DNA of 8,174 nucleotides from Treponema sp. (GTDB lineage: Bacteria > Spirochaetota > Spirochaetia > Treponematales > Breznakiellaceae): NCBI GenBank assembly GCA_031284105.1, contig JAITAN010000163.1, forward strand, positions 1 through 8,174, in the 5' to 3' direction. The position numbers and the translations under genes are program-made. Position 1 is the stretch's first letter. Each line of letters begins with the position of its first letter. Shown piece by piece: positions 1 to 6,763 of the stretch. The notes under the pieces are model-generated. The model saw nothing but the letters and a program-made list of their open reading frames with translations. It did not search any database and was not told where the DNA came from.

Positions 1-243
1 TTTTTTCGCCGCGTCCTTCGCGTCGTTTTTCGCCTCCGTGTCCACCGGCGTGTGAGGTCCGATGGTCCTGCCGTAAGCGACGTTCCACGCGGCGTAGGCA
101 TCTGCCATCTCCGTCCGCGCGATTTGGGGAATGTGCGTCCATTCGGGCGTACTTCCGGTGCATTTGCCGTCCACATACTGGTTCATATACTTGTAAAAGC
201 GTTCAAACTCAGCATCCGGTAATGCAAGATAATCTTTTGCCAT
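1..243 (-). CDS. Hypothetical protein, N-terminal part (runs off left edge)
   Basis: The minus-strand frame is open from an ATG at 243 to the window edge, giving 81 residues with no stop. An AAGGAG Shine-Dalgarno (complement of 251-256) lies 7 nt upstream of this ATG, which fixes the start. The protein begins MAKDYLALPDAEFERFYKYM. It contains a WTHIP motif near residues 36-40 and a Tyr/Ala-rich stretch (DAYAAWNVAYG), then turns Lys/Asp/Ala-rich (EAKNDAKDAAKK) at the edge. There is no signal peptide or membrane segment in the visible part. From memory, similar proteins of unknown function occur in gut treponemes and Bacteroidetes, with the pattern D..F..F......V......W..IP......A.Y..W...Y......HT. 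The C-terminal part of such proteins lies outside this window. No function can be assigned. The gene is divergent from pbpC, and the 21-bp repeat array lies about 80-245 bp upstream of its start. Confidence 0.75.
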   Translation of the reverse strand, partial: MAKDYLALPDAEFERFYKYMNQYVDGKCTGSTPEWTHIPQIARTEMADAYAAWNVAYGRTIGPHTPVDTEAKNDAKDAAKK

Positions 244-320
244 ATTTATACTCCTTGATATATGGTATAGAAGCCCATACGGGCGTCTTTACGATGATAA
301 ACGGAACCCTACCCGACGCG

Positions 321-488
321 GGCGGAATTCTTGTACCGGCTACAAGATTTCTTATAGCCATTACAAGAGCTCTTATAGCGATTAAAAGAGCTCTTATAGT
401 GATTAAAAGAGCTCTTATAGTGATTACAAGAGCTCTTGCAGCGAGTACAAAATTCCTTGCGGCGGTTACAAGAGCGGCTCATTAGAAC
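321..488. repeat. Array of 21-bp tandem repeats with palindromic AAGAGCTCTT cores
   Basis: Units in register start at 342, 363, 384, 405, 426, 447 and 468 (last partial), with a degenerate unit at 321-341. The two units at 384-404 and 405-425 are identical. The unit at 363 differs from them at two positions, and the outer units diverge progressively. The consensus is A[AC]AAGAGCTCTTATAG[TC]GATT. Each central unit contains the perfect palindrome AAGAGCTCTT, so the array presents regularly spaced symmetric sites about two helical turns apart. Because 21 is a multiple of three, the array stays open on both strands: as a heptapeptide repeat (TRALIAI, KRALIVI) on plus, and as KSSFNHY-type heptads in a minus frame. 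Neither frame has a Shine-Dalgarno. A DNA-level role (multi-site operator or simple expansion) seems likelier than a protein, but this is inference. Confidence 0.9.
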
Positions 489-658
489 CGGCGGACCGTT
501 GCGCTTGCAGGTTTACGGTACAAGGTTCCGCAAAAACCGCGATGTATGGGCGCCGCGAATCTTTGACCCGCGCCGCGTTCCATTTCGTACCATGTTCATA
601 TAAAATCTCCGTTGCGTTTCCGCGGCCCTGCGTTTGCCGCACGCACGCGTATACACGA

Positions 659-687
659 TTCGCAAAAATGTCATAATAGAGTACAAT
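659..687 (+). promoter_or_regulatory. Candidate sigma-70-type promoter for pbpC
   Basis: A -35-like TTCGCA (659-664, four of six consensus positions) is separated by 17 bp from a -10-like TACAAT (682-687, five of six). It points toward pbpC and would give a leader of about 145 nt to the preferred start at 840. The AGGGGAGAA at 692-700 would lie at the very start of the transcript. This is pattern matching only. Confidence 0.35.
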
Positions 688-839
688 GAGCAGGGGAGAA
701 CCTCGAAATTATATGCCCCATGGATGGATACACGCGGCGTATTGAAGATTTCTCCTTAAAATTGTATCGTATGCGGCGGAGGATTAAACCCCGCTCTAAT
801 AGCGCCGCCGCGCTTCCGGCGGGCGGGCGGATTGAAACA

Positions 840-3221
840 ATGAAAAAAATGACGAAATTCATGCGGATATTTCTTTTTATTCTTACCCTTTTCTCTCTTG
901 CGGCCTACCTTACGCTTCGCTTTCTCCCCTATCCGGAACTGACGGCTTTTCAAGAGCGGGAGTATAGCCTTGTGCTTACGGATAAAAACGGCGCGGTACT
1001 GCGGGCGTTTCCGGTACAAGACGGCGTCAAGCGGGAATGGACGGATGTAGAAGATGTTCCCCAAGGCGTGCGGAACGTGTTTATTACGGCGGAGGATAAA
1101 CGGTTTTATTCCCATATCGGCGTCGATCCGGTCGCGGTTATGGCGCGTGCGATCCGTAATATGTCCGCAAAACAGGTGGTTTCCGGCGCGTCCACCATCA
1201 CCATGCAGCTTGCGCGGCTCATAAAACCCCGTACGCGGGATCTCGGCGGGAAAATCGCCGAAGCCCTAGATGCATTGCGGCTTGAAGCGCGGCTTTCAAA
1301 AAACGCTATTCTGGAACTTTGGCTCAACAATATTCCTTTTGGAAGCAATATCGAAGGACTCGGCGCGTTTAGCCGCGCCCGTTTCGGCATGGCCGCGCCG
1401 GAATTGGACGATGTACGCGCGGCGGCGCTTGCCGTTGTTCCGCGGCGTCCCGCTTTATACGATCCCGCTTACAATGCGGAAGCTTCGCTTATCGCGGCGC
1501 GGCAGCTTGCGGCCCGATGCAATGTGGATGCGGCCGGCCTTGCCGCAGCCGTTGCCGAAGCCGCGGCATCCGCGAATGCCCCCGCGCAATACGCCAAAAC
1601 CCCCTTCTACGCGCCGCACTTTACGGAGCGGGTGCGCGCGCTGCTTTCAAACGAGTCCGGTTATCCGGATCACGCGTCCGCGGAGGACGCATCGGGGAGC
1701 CAAAGCCGACGGCAGGGAACCGGTAGGAACACGCGGCAATCTCTCGTACAGACAACGCTCGATCTTGATTTGCAGCTCTACGCCGAAGACCGCCTCCGTA
1801 CGGAACTCGCGAAACTCTCCCTTAACCGCGTGAACAACGGAGCCGTACTGGTAATAGAGAACGAAACCGGCGCGGTACTGTGCTATACCGGTTCGGCTTC
1901 GTGGTTTGACGACGAGGTTTCCGGCAAAATAGACGGCGTACAGGTACGGAATCAGCCCGGCTCGTGCCTCAAGCCGTTTTTATATGCGCTTGCTTTGGAA
2001 AGCGGCTTCGGACCCAACGCCGTCCTGCCGGATATTCCGAGCGTTTTCGGCGCGGATGAAGCCTACGTACCGATGAATTTCAACCGCAGGTTCAATGGTC
2101 CGGTACGTATGCGGGTCGCGCTTGCCTCGTCCCTGAATGTGGCGGCCGTATGGACCCTCGAACAAATCGGCGTGAACCGGTTTGAAGACAGTCTTGTATC
2201 CCTGGGTTTTACCTCTATTACCGAGAAACGCGGTTCGTATGGAACGGGACTTGCCCTCGGTAATGCGGACGTCAGTTTGGAAGAGCTGGTGAAGGCGTTT
2301 TCCGTATTTCAACGGGATGGGATTCTGATTGACGTCCACCTTGTCGGGGAACCGGGTAAAAGCGCGCGGGTTCTGTCCCCGTATACGGCTTTTGTCATCC
2401 GCGACATCCTTTCGGACAAGGCAAGCCGCTGGACGGGTTTTGGGACCGCGCCGGTGTTCGCAACGCCGTTTCAAGCCATGTTCAAAACGGGGACCGCGAA
2501 TCAGTACCAGAACATTTGGGCCTTAGGCGCGACAGAACGGTGGACCGCCGGCGTGTGGATGGGCAATTTTTCCGGTGCGACCGTGGTGGGAAAAACGGGC
2601 AGTTCCATTCCGGCGCGTATTGCAGCGGACATTCTCACCGCGCTGGAAACGGCGCATCCCGCGTATCCTTCGGATATCGCGGACACGCAGGCTTCCGGCG
2701 GAACGCCGCCCGGCAGGAAATCAGCGGACGCGGCCGTGATTCCGCGCGCCCGCGAGGATTGGGCCATGGCCGGAGAGGTAACCGATGTGGAAATATGCGC
2801 GCTTTCCGGCATGAGCGCGGCTCCGTTCTGTACCGGAACCTTGCATGAACGGCTGCTCCGCGATAGGGTGCCCGGGTTCTGCGATTGGCACCACGCCGGC
2901 GGCGTTATCTATCCCGCCGAGTACCGCTCATGGCTTGCAGAACGGTTTCGTACGGGACAGGCGCGGCGGGGTAACGGGAGCATCCGCCTGCCCCGGCAGG
3001 GAGCCGTGTTTTATGCGGATCCGTCATTACCCGCGGACGCTCAAGCAATCCGAATGGAGACCGCGGGTTTTGGAGATGATGCGTTTGTGTTTATCGACGG
3101 CGTTCCGGCCGGAAGTCTTGACGGCGCGGGCGTATTCATGCTGCCGGTTTCACGGGGAAAGCGGACGGTCCTTGTCGAAGATGATGAAAGCTGCGCTCAA
3201 GTTGAGTTTGAAGTCCGGTAA
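840..3221 (+). CDS. pbpC: Penicillin-binding protein 1C (bifunctional glycosyltransferase/transpeptidase)
   Basis: This class A PBP polymerises lipid II glycan chains and crosslinks stem peptides on the outer face of the inner membrane. From ATG 840 it has 793 residues (E. coli PBP1C has about 770). An N-terminal membrane anchor occupies about residues 7-28. The GT51 domain follows, with the catalytic-Glu motif EDKRFYSH (Glu85), GASTITMQL at 116-124, and the helix KIAEALDALRLE. The transpeptidase domain has the SxxK motif SCLK (Ser375, Lys378), SLN at 431-433 and KTGT at 549-552. A Cys-bearing linker typical of 1C proteins (EICALSGM, Cys653; later FCDWHH) leads to a C-terminal beta-rich domain of the BiPBP_C type from about residue 713. 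The frame is open upstream to an ATG at 720. I prefer 840 because it places the membrane segment at the N-terminus as in the family. However, 840 has only a weak GGCGG upstream, and the better AGGGGAGAA (692-700) lies 19 nt before ATG 720. The Cys after the catalytic Ser is unusual, since the family usually has STLK. The gene is convergent with dapA. Confidence 0.95.
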   Translation: MKKMTKFMRIFLFILTLFSLAAYLTLRFLPYPELTAFQEREYSLVLTDKNGAVLRAFPVQDGVKREWTDVEDVPQGVRNVFITAEDKRFYSHIGVDPVAVMARAIRNMSAKQVVSGASTITMQLARLIKPRTRDLGGKIAEALDALRLEARLSKNAILELWLNNIPFGSNIEGLGAFSRARFGMAAPELDDVRAAALAVVPRRPALYDPAYNAEASLIAARQLAARCNVDAAGLAAAVAEAAASANAPAQYAKTPFYAPHFTERVRALLSNESGYPDHASAEDASGSQSRRQGTGRNTRQSLVQTTLDLDLQLYAEDRLRTELAKLSLNRVNNGAVLVIENETGAVLCYTGSASWFDDEVSGKIDGVQVRNQPGSCLKPFLYALALESGFGPNAVLPDIPSVFGADEAYVPMNFNRRFNGPVRMRVALASSLNVAAVWTLEQIGVNRFEDSLVSLGFTSITEKRGSYGTGLALGNADVSLEELVKAFSVFQRDGILIDVHLVGEPGKSARVLSPYTAFVIRDILSDKASRWTGFGTAPVFATPFQAMFKTGTANQYQNIWALGATERWTAGVWMGNFSGATVVGKTGSSIPARIAADILTALETAHPAYPSDIADTQASGGTPPGRKSADAAVIPRAREDWAMAGEVTDVEICALSGMSAAPFCTGTLHERLLRDRVPGFCDWHHAGGVIYPAEYRSWLAERFRTGQARRGNGSIRLPRQGAVFYADPSLPADAQAIRMETAGFGDDAFVFIDGVPAGSLDGAGVFMLPVSRGKRTVLVEDDESCAQVEFEVR

Positions 3222-3256
3222 CATAGGATGCAAGCAGTATAAGGTATTCAATAGGA

Positions 3257-3353
3257 GTCTTGATAAAAAAGTGAACGCGGCGTCTAGCGTTCACTATGAA
3301 AGCTATGTTTTTTCTGAAAATATCCGGCGCGGGTCTTGATAAAAAGTGAACGC
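3257..3353. repeat. Direct repeat GTCTTGATAAAAA(A)GTGAACGC, two copies
   Basis: Copies at 3257-3278 and 3333-3353 are identical except for one extra A in the first; their starts are 76 bp apart. In both copies the repeat runs into the left arm of a hairpin. In the first, GTGAACGC is itself the arm. In the second, the arm is the CGCCGGC that overlaps the end of the repeat. Confidence 0.75.
3265..3294 (-). terminator. Candidate intrinsic terminator, minus strand (distal)
   Basis: A perfect 8-bp inverted repeat, GTGAACGC (3271-3278) and GCGTTCAC (3287-3294), has an 8-nt loop. On the minus strand it is followed immediately by six U (complement of A-tract 3265-3270). It would stop leftward transcripts escaping dapA before they run into pbpC. 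On the plus strand a T6 tract (3308-3313) lies 13 nt after the stem, too far for a canonical pbpC terminator. Confidence 0.55.
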
Positions 3354-3373
3354 CGGCTTGACAAGCGCCGGCG
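3341..3373 (-). terminator. Candidate hairpin with offset U-tract, minus strand
   Basis: Arms CGCCGGC (3351-3357) and GCCGGCG (3367-3373) form a 7-bp all-GC stem; an alternative inner pairing is GCTTG-A-CAAGC (3356-3366). On the minus strand the stem is followed by TTCAC and then five U. The offset makes it a weaker terminator call than its neighbour. Confidence 0.4.
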
Positions 3374-3383
3374 ATAAAAGGTA

Positions 3384-3434
3384 TATGCCCGCTTTAAGAA
3401 CGCCCGATAGGAGCGCAGGTAAAAAGCGGGCGTA
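3384..3434. repeat. Long-stem inverted repeat
   Basis: TATGCCCGCTTT (3384-3395) pairs with AAAGCGGGCGTA (3423-3434): 12 pairs including one G-U, with a 27-nt loop. On the minus strand it is followed after a few bases by CCTTTTATC. It may be a further terminator-like element or the stem of a small structured transcript; the sequence does not distinguish these. Confidence 0.5.
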
Positions 3435-3607
3435 CCGTTTGCTCCGGTTGTGGTTGTATATGACCGGATAAAAGCCCCCCGCACGCGCTTGGAATCATAC
3501 GCCGTACATAATAACCATTATAATACGCGGTCCGGTAAAACGGGCGTATCCTCATTAAAAACCGCGCTCTTTGTACATGCTTTGAACATGGTCAATACAT
3601 ATTCCTC

Positions 3608-3637
3608 AAAAAACGCCGGCCCCTCTTATTCCGGCAT
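3608..3637 (-). terminator. Probable intrinsic terminator of the lysC-dapB-dapA operon
   Basis: On the minus strand GCCGG (complement of 3631-3635) pairs with CCGGC (complement of 3615-3619). The stem extends to about 7 bp with a U-G and an A-T pair and has an 11-nt loop. It is followed directly by six U (complement of A-tract 3608-3613). It lies about 60 nt beyond the dapA stop, where an operon terminator is expected. Confidence 0.7.
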
Positions 3638-3694
3638 CGGTGGTTTTGTCAAATCTACGCGGGACGCGGTTTTGGAACAGGGAAAAGCGCCGTT

Positions 3695-4618
3695 TTATCG
3701 GAAGCGAATCGCCGGGGCGTAGTCTTTCACTATGGACTCCAGCGCCGTTTTGTTACGTTCCGACAGGGGTCCCAGCGGCAGACGAGCCGGACCCGCGGGA
3801 AGCCCGGCCATGCCCAAGGCGGCTTTTATGGGAATGGGGTTTGTTTCGACAAACGCGGCCTTGATGAACGGCAGCAGTTCGTAGTGCAGGTTTCGCGCGG
3901 AGGCAAAGTCGCCTTCAAAACAGGTTTTAGCGAGAGCCGCGACTTTCGCGGGCATGAGGTTGGCAATCACCGAAATAACGCCGTCTCCCCCCAGCGCGAG
4001 GAGGGGCAGGGTGAGCGCATCGTCTCCGGAAAAGACAAAAAAGTTTTTGCCGTCCGCTTTGCGTTTCCTAGCAAGCGCGATAACGTCCCCAATCTGGTTG
4101 ATGTCGCCGGAAGACTCCTTTACGCCGATAACGCCCGGAATAAGAGAAAGCCTTTCCATGAGCGGAAGGTCGATATTTTTTCCCGTTCGAGAGGCTATAT
4201 TGTAGATGATAATGGGAATGGCGCCCTCTTTCGCCACGGTTTCAAAGTGCAGAAAAACGCCCTCATCGTTGGGTTTGTTGTAATAGGGCGTTACCACAAG
4301 CGCCGCGTCCGCGCCGAGTTTTCTCGCTCGTTTGGTGTAGGAGACGGCTGATTTTGTAGAATTGGAACCCGCGCCTACGATGAGCGGAACCCTGCCCCGC
4401 GCTTCTTTTACTATTATCTTGATGAGTTTTTCTTCTTCATCTTCATTCAGCGTCGGCGTTTCTCCGGTTGTTCCGAGCGGCACGATACCGTTTATGCCTT
4501 CTCTGATCTGAAAATCGACCAGCGTACGAAACCCATCGTAATCGACAGCGCCGTTTGCCTTCATCGGGGTAATGAGCGCGGTAAACGCCCCTCTAAAATG
4601 CGGTTCTTTACGACTCAT
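3695..4618 (-). CDS. dapA: 4-hydroxy-tetrahydrodipicolinate synthase
   Basis: DapA is a cytoplasmic enzyme that condenses pyruvate with L-aspartate-4-semialdehyde, the first committed step of the diaminopimelate/lysine branch. The 307-residue TIM-barrel protein is complete. Visible motifs are GTTGETPT at 49-56 (Thr50/51 correspond to E. coli Thr44/45), PYYNKP at 111-116, YNIASRTG (Tyr139, Arg144, matching E. coli Tyr133 and Arg138), the Schiff-base lysine in GVIGVKESS (Lys167, E. coli Lys161), and GGDGVISVIAN. The start ATG overlaps the dapB stop in an ATGA, and a GGAG 5 nt upstream lies within dapB, so the two are translationally coupled. At the E. coli lysine-inhibition site, His53 aligns with Glu59, His56 with Glu62 and Glu84 with Ser90, while Asn80 is kept as Asn86. 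Lysine sensitivity therefore cannot be assumed from sequence. It is the last gene of the operon. Confidence 0.97.
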   Translation of the reverse strand: MSRKEPHFRGAFTALITPMKANGAVDYDGFRTLVDFQIREGINGIVPLGTTGETPTLNEDEEEKLIKIIVKEARGRVPLIVGAGSNSTKSAVSYTKRARKLGADAALVVTPYYNKPNDEGVFLHFETVAKEGAIPIIIYNIASRTGKNIDLPLMERLSLIPGVIGVKESSGDINQIGDVIALARKRKADGKNFFVFSGDDALTLPLLALGGDGVISVIANLMPAKVAALAKTCFEGDFASARNLHYELLPFIKAAFVETNPIPIKAALGMAGLPAGPARLPLGPLSERNKTALESIVKDYAPAIRFR

Positions 4619-5388
4619 ATATGCTCCAAGAAATCATCTATTGTGAAAACGCCCCCACATTCTTTACCTATCAGCCATTCCGCACAGCGCACCGCGCCCA
4701 GCGCGAAGCCGCCGCGGTTACGCGCGGTATGCTTTATTTCTATTGTATCCGCGGAGGAATCGAACGCCGCTACATGAATTCCCGGTACCGCGCCGATACG
4801 CAGACTGGAAAAGTGAAGCTCCTCCGGCAAAGGCGCCCTGTGGTCAAGCGTATCCCATACCGGCGTTTTTTTGCGTTTCATTGCGGCAAGGATCTTCTCC
4901 ACGAGGATTTTCGCGGTCCCGGACGGGCTTTCTTTTTTTTCATTGTGGTGAATTTCATACCCCCCCGCATCATACTCAGGGAATGAGTCCATCAATGCGG
5001 CCGCGCACGATACGATGCGGTAAAAAATATTCACGCCCAGAGAGAAATTCGGCGCATACAAAAGACGTGAGCCGTCCGTTTTTATGATACGCTTCACGTC
5101 TTCAAGACGGTCGTACCAGCCCGTCGTACCAATGACCGCGGGAATACGGCGGCGGGAAAGATCCCGTATATTGTCGATACCGGTGTCGGGCTGGGTAAAT
5201 TCAATAGCCGCATCCGCTTTGGCGAGGTTTTTCGTTGTTTCAAAAGACGCCTCGATCTCCGTCCCCATGAGGGAGCGGCTCTCTTTGACATACGGATCGA
5301 TAACGGCAGCGATCTCATGTCCTCTCATGATAGCGGTTTCTTCGATCTGTTTGCCCATTTTTCCATATCCAATAAGCGCAAGTTTCAT
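4615..5388 (-). CDS. dapB: 4-hydroxy-tetrahydrodipicolinate reductase
   Basis: DapB reduces the DapA product to tetrahydrodipicolinate with NAD(P)H in the cytosol. It has 257 residues (E. coli has 273). The N-terminal Rossmann motif is GYGKMG at 7-12. GTTGW at 87-91, APNFSLGVN at 112-120 and the catalytic EIHHNEKKESPSGTA at 145-159 follow; His147 and Lys151 correspond to the proton donor and substrate-binding Lys of the family. The C-terminus GGVFTIDDFL is typical. Asp31 after the second beta strand (AAVIDPY) may favour NADH, which is inference. Two ATGs are possible, at 5394 and 5388. The AGGAG abuts the first one directly but stands 6 nt from the second, so 5388 is preferred. The gene follows lysC after 46 nt and overlaps dapA by 4 nt. 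Confidence 0.96.
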   Translation of the reverse strand: MKLALIGYGKMGKQIEETAIMRGHEIAAVIDPYVKESRSLMGTEIEASFETTKNLAKADAAIEFTQPDTGIDNIRDLSRRRIPAVIGTTGWYDRLEDVKRIIKTDGSRLLYAPNFSLGVNIFYRIVSCAAALMDSFPEYDAGGYEIHHNEKKESPSGTAKILVEKILAAMKRKKTPVWDTLDHRAPLPEELHFSSLRIGAVPGIHVAAFDSSADTIEIKHTARNRGGFALGAVRCAEWLIGKECGGVFTIDDFLEHI

Positions 5389-5394
5389 GCACAT

Positions 5395-5399
5395 CTCCT
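5395..5399 (-). promoter_or_regulatory. dapB ribosome binding site deciding the start
   Basis: The minus strand reads AGGAG, then ATG TGC ATG. The zero spacing to the first ATG argues against initiation there, while the second ATG (5388) has a 6-nt spacing. Confidence 0.7.
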
Positions 5400-5412
5400 T
5401 TTTTGTTTTTTA

Positions 5413-5428
5413 CGCCTTCTTCGAGGCG
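5413..5428. repeat. Small intercistronic hairpin between lysC and dapB
   Basis: CGCCT (5413-5417) and AGGCG (5424-5428) form a 5-bp stem with a 6-nt loop in the 46-nt gap. On the minus-strand mRNA it is followed by an A-rich run, not U, so it is not a terminator. It might influence mRNA stability or simply be incidental. Confidence 0.4.
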
Positions 5429-5434
5429 CGCCGT

Positions 5435-6763
5435 TTAGGAAAAAAACTCCTTATGAACCCGACGCACCGCTTCCGCTGCTTGAGTGTCGCTCACGATGAA
5501 GCTGATATTTACCTTGCTCGCGCCTTGCGACAGCATTTGCGCCTGAATACCGGCCGCCGCGCACACGCTGAACGCCCGGCTCAATATTTCGGAAGAACGC
5601 TCCACATCGCCGATGATGGTAACGATTGCTTTGCCGGTTTTTATATTCACCTGCGCTATCTTGAGCAAATCTTCCTGCAGGCGGCTTAAATCGTAATTCG
5701 TATCCAGGGTTACCGATATGGAAACCTCGCTGGTGGCGACCATGTCAATGGAAATGCCGTGTTTCGCGAAGGTCGAAAAGACCTGCTCCAGAAAACCCAC
5801 CTGCCCAACCATACGGGTCGATACGACGTCTACAAGCGTTACATTTTTCCGAGAGGTGATGGCTCTCACCGGCGCGGTTTTCTTAAGCGAAGCGACTATG
5901 CGCGTGCCGGGCGCCCGTATATTGTAGGAATTTTTCACTAAAACCGGCGTGCTTGTTTTCACGCAAGGCTGCATACTGCGGGGATGCAGCACCTGCGCCC
6001 CGTAATACGCCAATTCCGCGGCTTCCTCGTACGTAATGGCTTCCAGCGGCTTTGCGTTAGGCACAAGCCGCGGATCCGCGGTGAGGATGCCGTCCACATC
6101 CTTCCACACCTGCACCTCTTGCGCCTTACATGCGGCAGCAATAACGGTTGCCGTGAGATCGGAGCCGCCGCGCCCCAGGGTCGTGATGGTATTATGCGCG
6201 GTTTTAGCAATGAAACCCGTTATCACCGGCAAGACGCCCGCATCGACAAGCGGCCGTATCTTCTGCGGAATCATTTCCCAGCTCTCTTTCAGAAGCCACG
6301 CCGCAGTGTAGTTGTCATCAGAGAGAAAACCGGCGTCCCACGCATCCAGAGCCTTTGCACGTACGTCCAGCGTTCTGAAATACGCGGCCGCTATCCGTAC
6401 CGAGAGCCGTTCTCCAAACGATACAAGATAATCTTTTGTCTTTTTCGTCAGCTCTTTAATCATGGAGATACCCATAATGAGGTCTTGCAGTTCTTTCAGC
6501 AGCGGGGTGATTTCGCTTTCAACACGAGTTCCGAGTCCAAGCGCGGCTATGGTTTTAATGTGCAGTTCCTGTATCCCGTCTATTGAACAGGAGCCGGTAT
6601 TGATTGCCGCATCCGCGGCTTCCAAAAGGCGATCCGTAGTATCCCCCATTGCGGACAACACCAAAACCGGCTTTTGCGAAACGCGCTGTTTCACAATCTC
6701 CGCCATAGTACGGATTCTATCCGCATCGGCAACGGAACTGCCGCCGAATTTTATTACTATCAT
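5435..6763 (-). CDS. lysC: Aspartate kinase with two C-terminal ACT domains
   Basis: LysC phosphorylates L-aspartate with ATP, the entry to the aspartate-family amino acids. The protein is monofunctional, with 442 residues (E. coli LysC has 449). The kinase domain shows KFGGSS at 5-10, SFGERLS at 115-121, GRGGSD at 197-202 and WKDVDGILTADPR at 220-232. ACT1 spans about 308-375 and ACT2 about 379-440. Positions where E. coli LysC changes relieve lysine inhibition are recalled to include E250, M318, G323, L325, T344, S345 and T352. They carry the same residues here at the same numbers, so lysine feedback is likely (inference). The start at 6763 is chosen because MIVIKFGG is the family N-terminus; the frame also extends upstream to a GTG at 6847 that adds an atypical leader. 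No Shine-Dalgarno is visible before 6763, which is unusual compared with the other genes here. Confidence 0.97.
   Translation of the reverse strand: MIVIKFGGSSVADADRIRTMAEIVKQRVSQKPVLVLSAMGDTTDRLLEAADAAINTGSCSIDGIQELHIKTIAALGLGTRVESEITPLLKELQDLIMGISMIKELTKKTKDYLVSFGERLSVRIAAAYFRTLDVRAKALDAWDAGFLSDDNYTAAWLLKESWEMIPQKIRPLVDAGVLPVITGFIAKTAHNTITTLGRGGSDLTATVIAAACKAQEVQVWKDVDGILTADPRLVPNAKPLEAITYEEAAELAYYGAQVLHPRSMQPCVKTSTPVLVKNSYNIRAPGTRIVASLKKTAPVRAITSRKNVTLVDVVSTRMVGQVGFLEQVFSTFAKHGISIDMVATSEVSISVTLDTNYDLSRLQEDLLKIAQVNIKTGKAIVTIIGDVERSSEILSRAFSVCAAAGIQAQMLSQGASKVNISFIVSDTQAAEAVRRVHKEFFS

Larger units (their letters stand above)
244..839. other. Divergent intergenic region without a convincing gene
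   Basis: This roughly 600-bp stretch separates the left hypothetical gene (minus) from pbpC (plus). It holds a small inverted repeat GCCC-ATAC-GGGC at 273-284 (in the leader of the left gene), the 21-bp tandem repeat array at 321-488, a GC-rich stretch without evident coding at 489-650, a candidate pbpC promoter at 659-687, and a hairpin CCGCCG-CGCTTC-CGGCGG at 805-822, about 18 nt before the preferred pbpC ATG. The open frame at 222-485 has no ribosome binding site and overlaps the left gene's start, so I do not call it a gene. Confidence 0.6.
3222..3694. other. Convergent intergenic region rich in hairpins
   Basis: This stretch of about 470 bp lies between the pbpC stop and the dapA stop. 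It contains no convincing gene. It holds a direct repeat (3257-3278 and 3333-3353), three GC-rich inverted repeats between 3265 and 3434, and the probable dapA terminator at 3608-3637. The motif GATAAAA or GGTAAAAA followed by G/C-rich sequence recurs at about 3262, 3338, 3373, 3418 and 3467. Read on the minus strand this is a G/C-rich segment ending in a U-tract. The plus-strand frame at 3450-3722 has no Shine-Dalgarno, crosses the terminator and overlaps dapA. Confidence 0.6.

Noticed and set aside
222..485. Plus-strand ORF with heptad repeats
   Set aside because: No Shine-Dalgarno at ATG 222 or at the in-frame ATG 294; it overlaps the left gene's start; and the openness follows from the 21-bp periodicity, which also keeps a minus-strand frame open.
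3265..3434. Integron attC-like sites
   Set aside because: The inverted repeats lack the paired GTTRRRY/RYYYAAC core boxes and no cassette genes or integrase are present.
3450..3722. Plus-strand 90-codon ORF between pbpC and dapA
   Set aside because: No ribosome binding site; it runs through the dapA terminator and into the dapA 3' end; no recognisable protein features.
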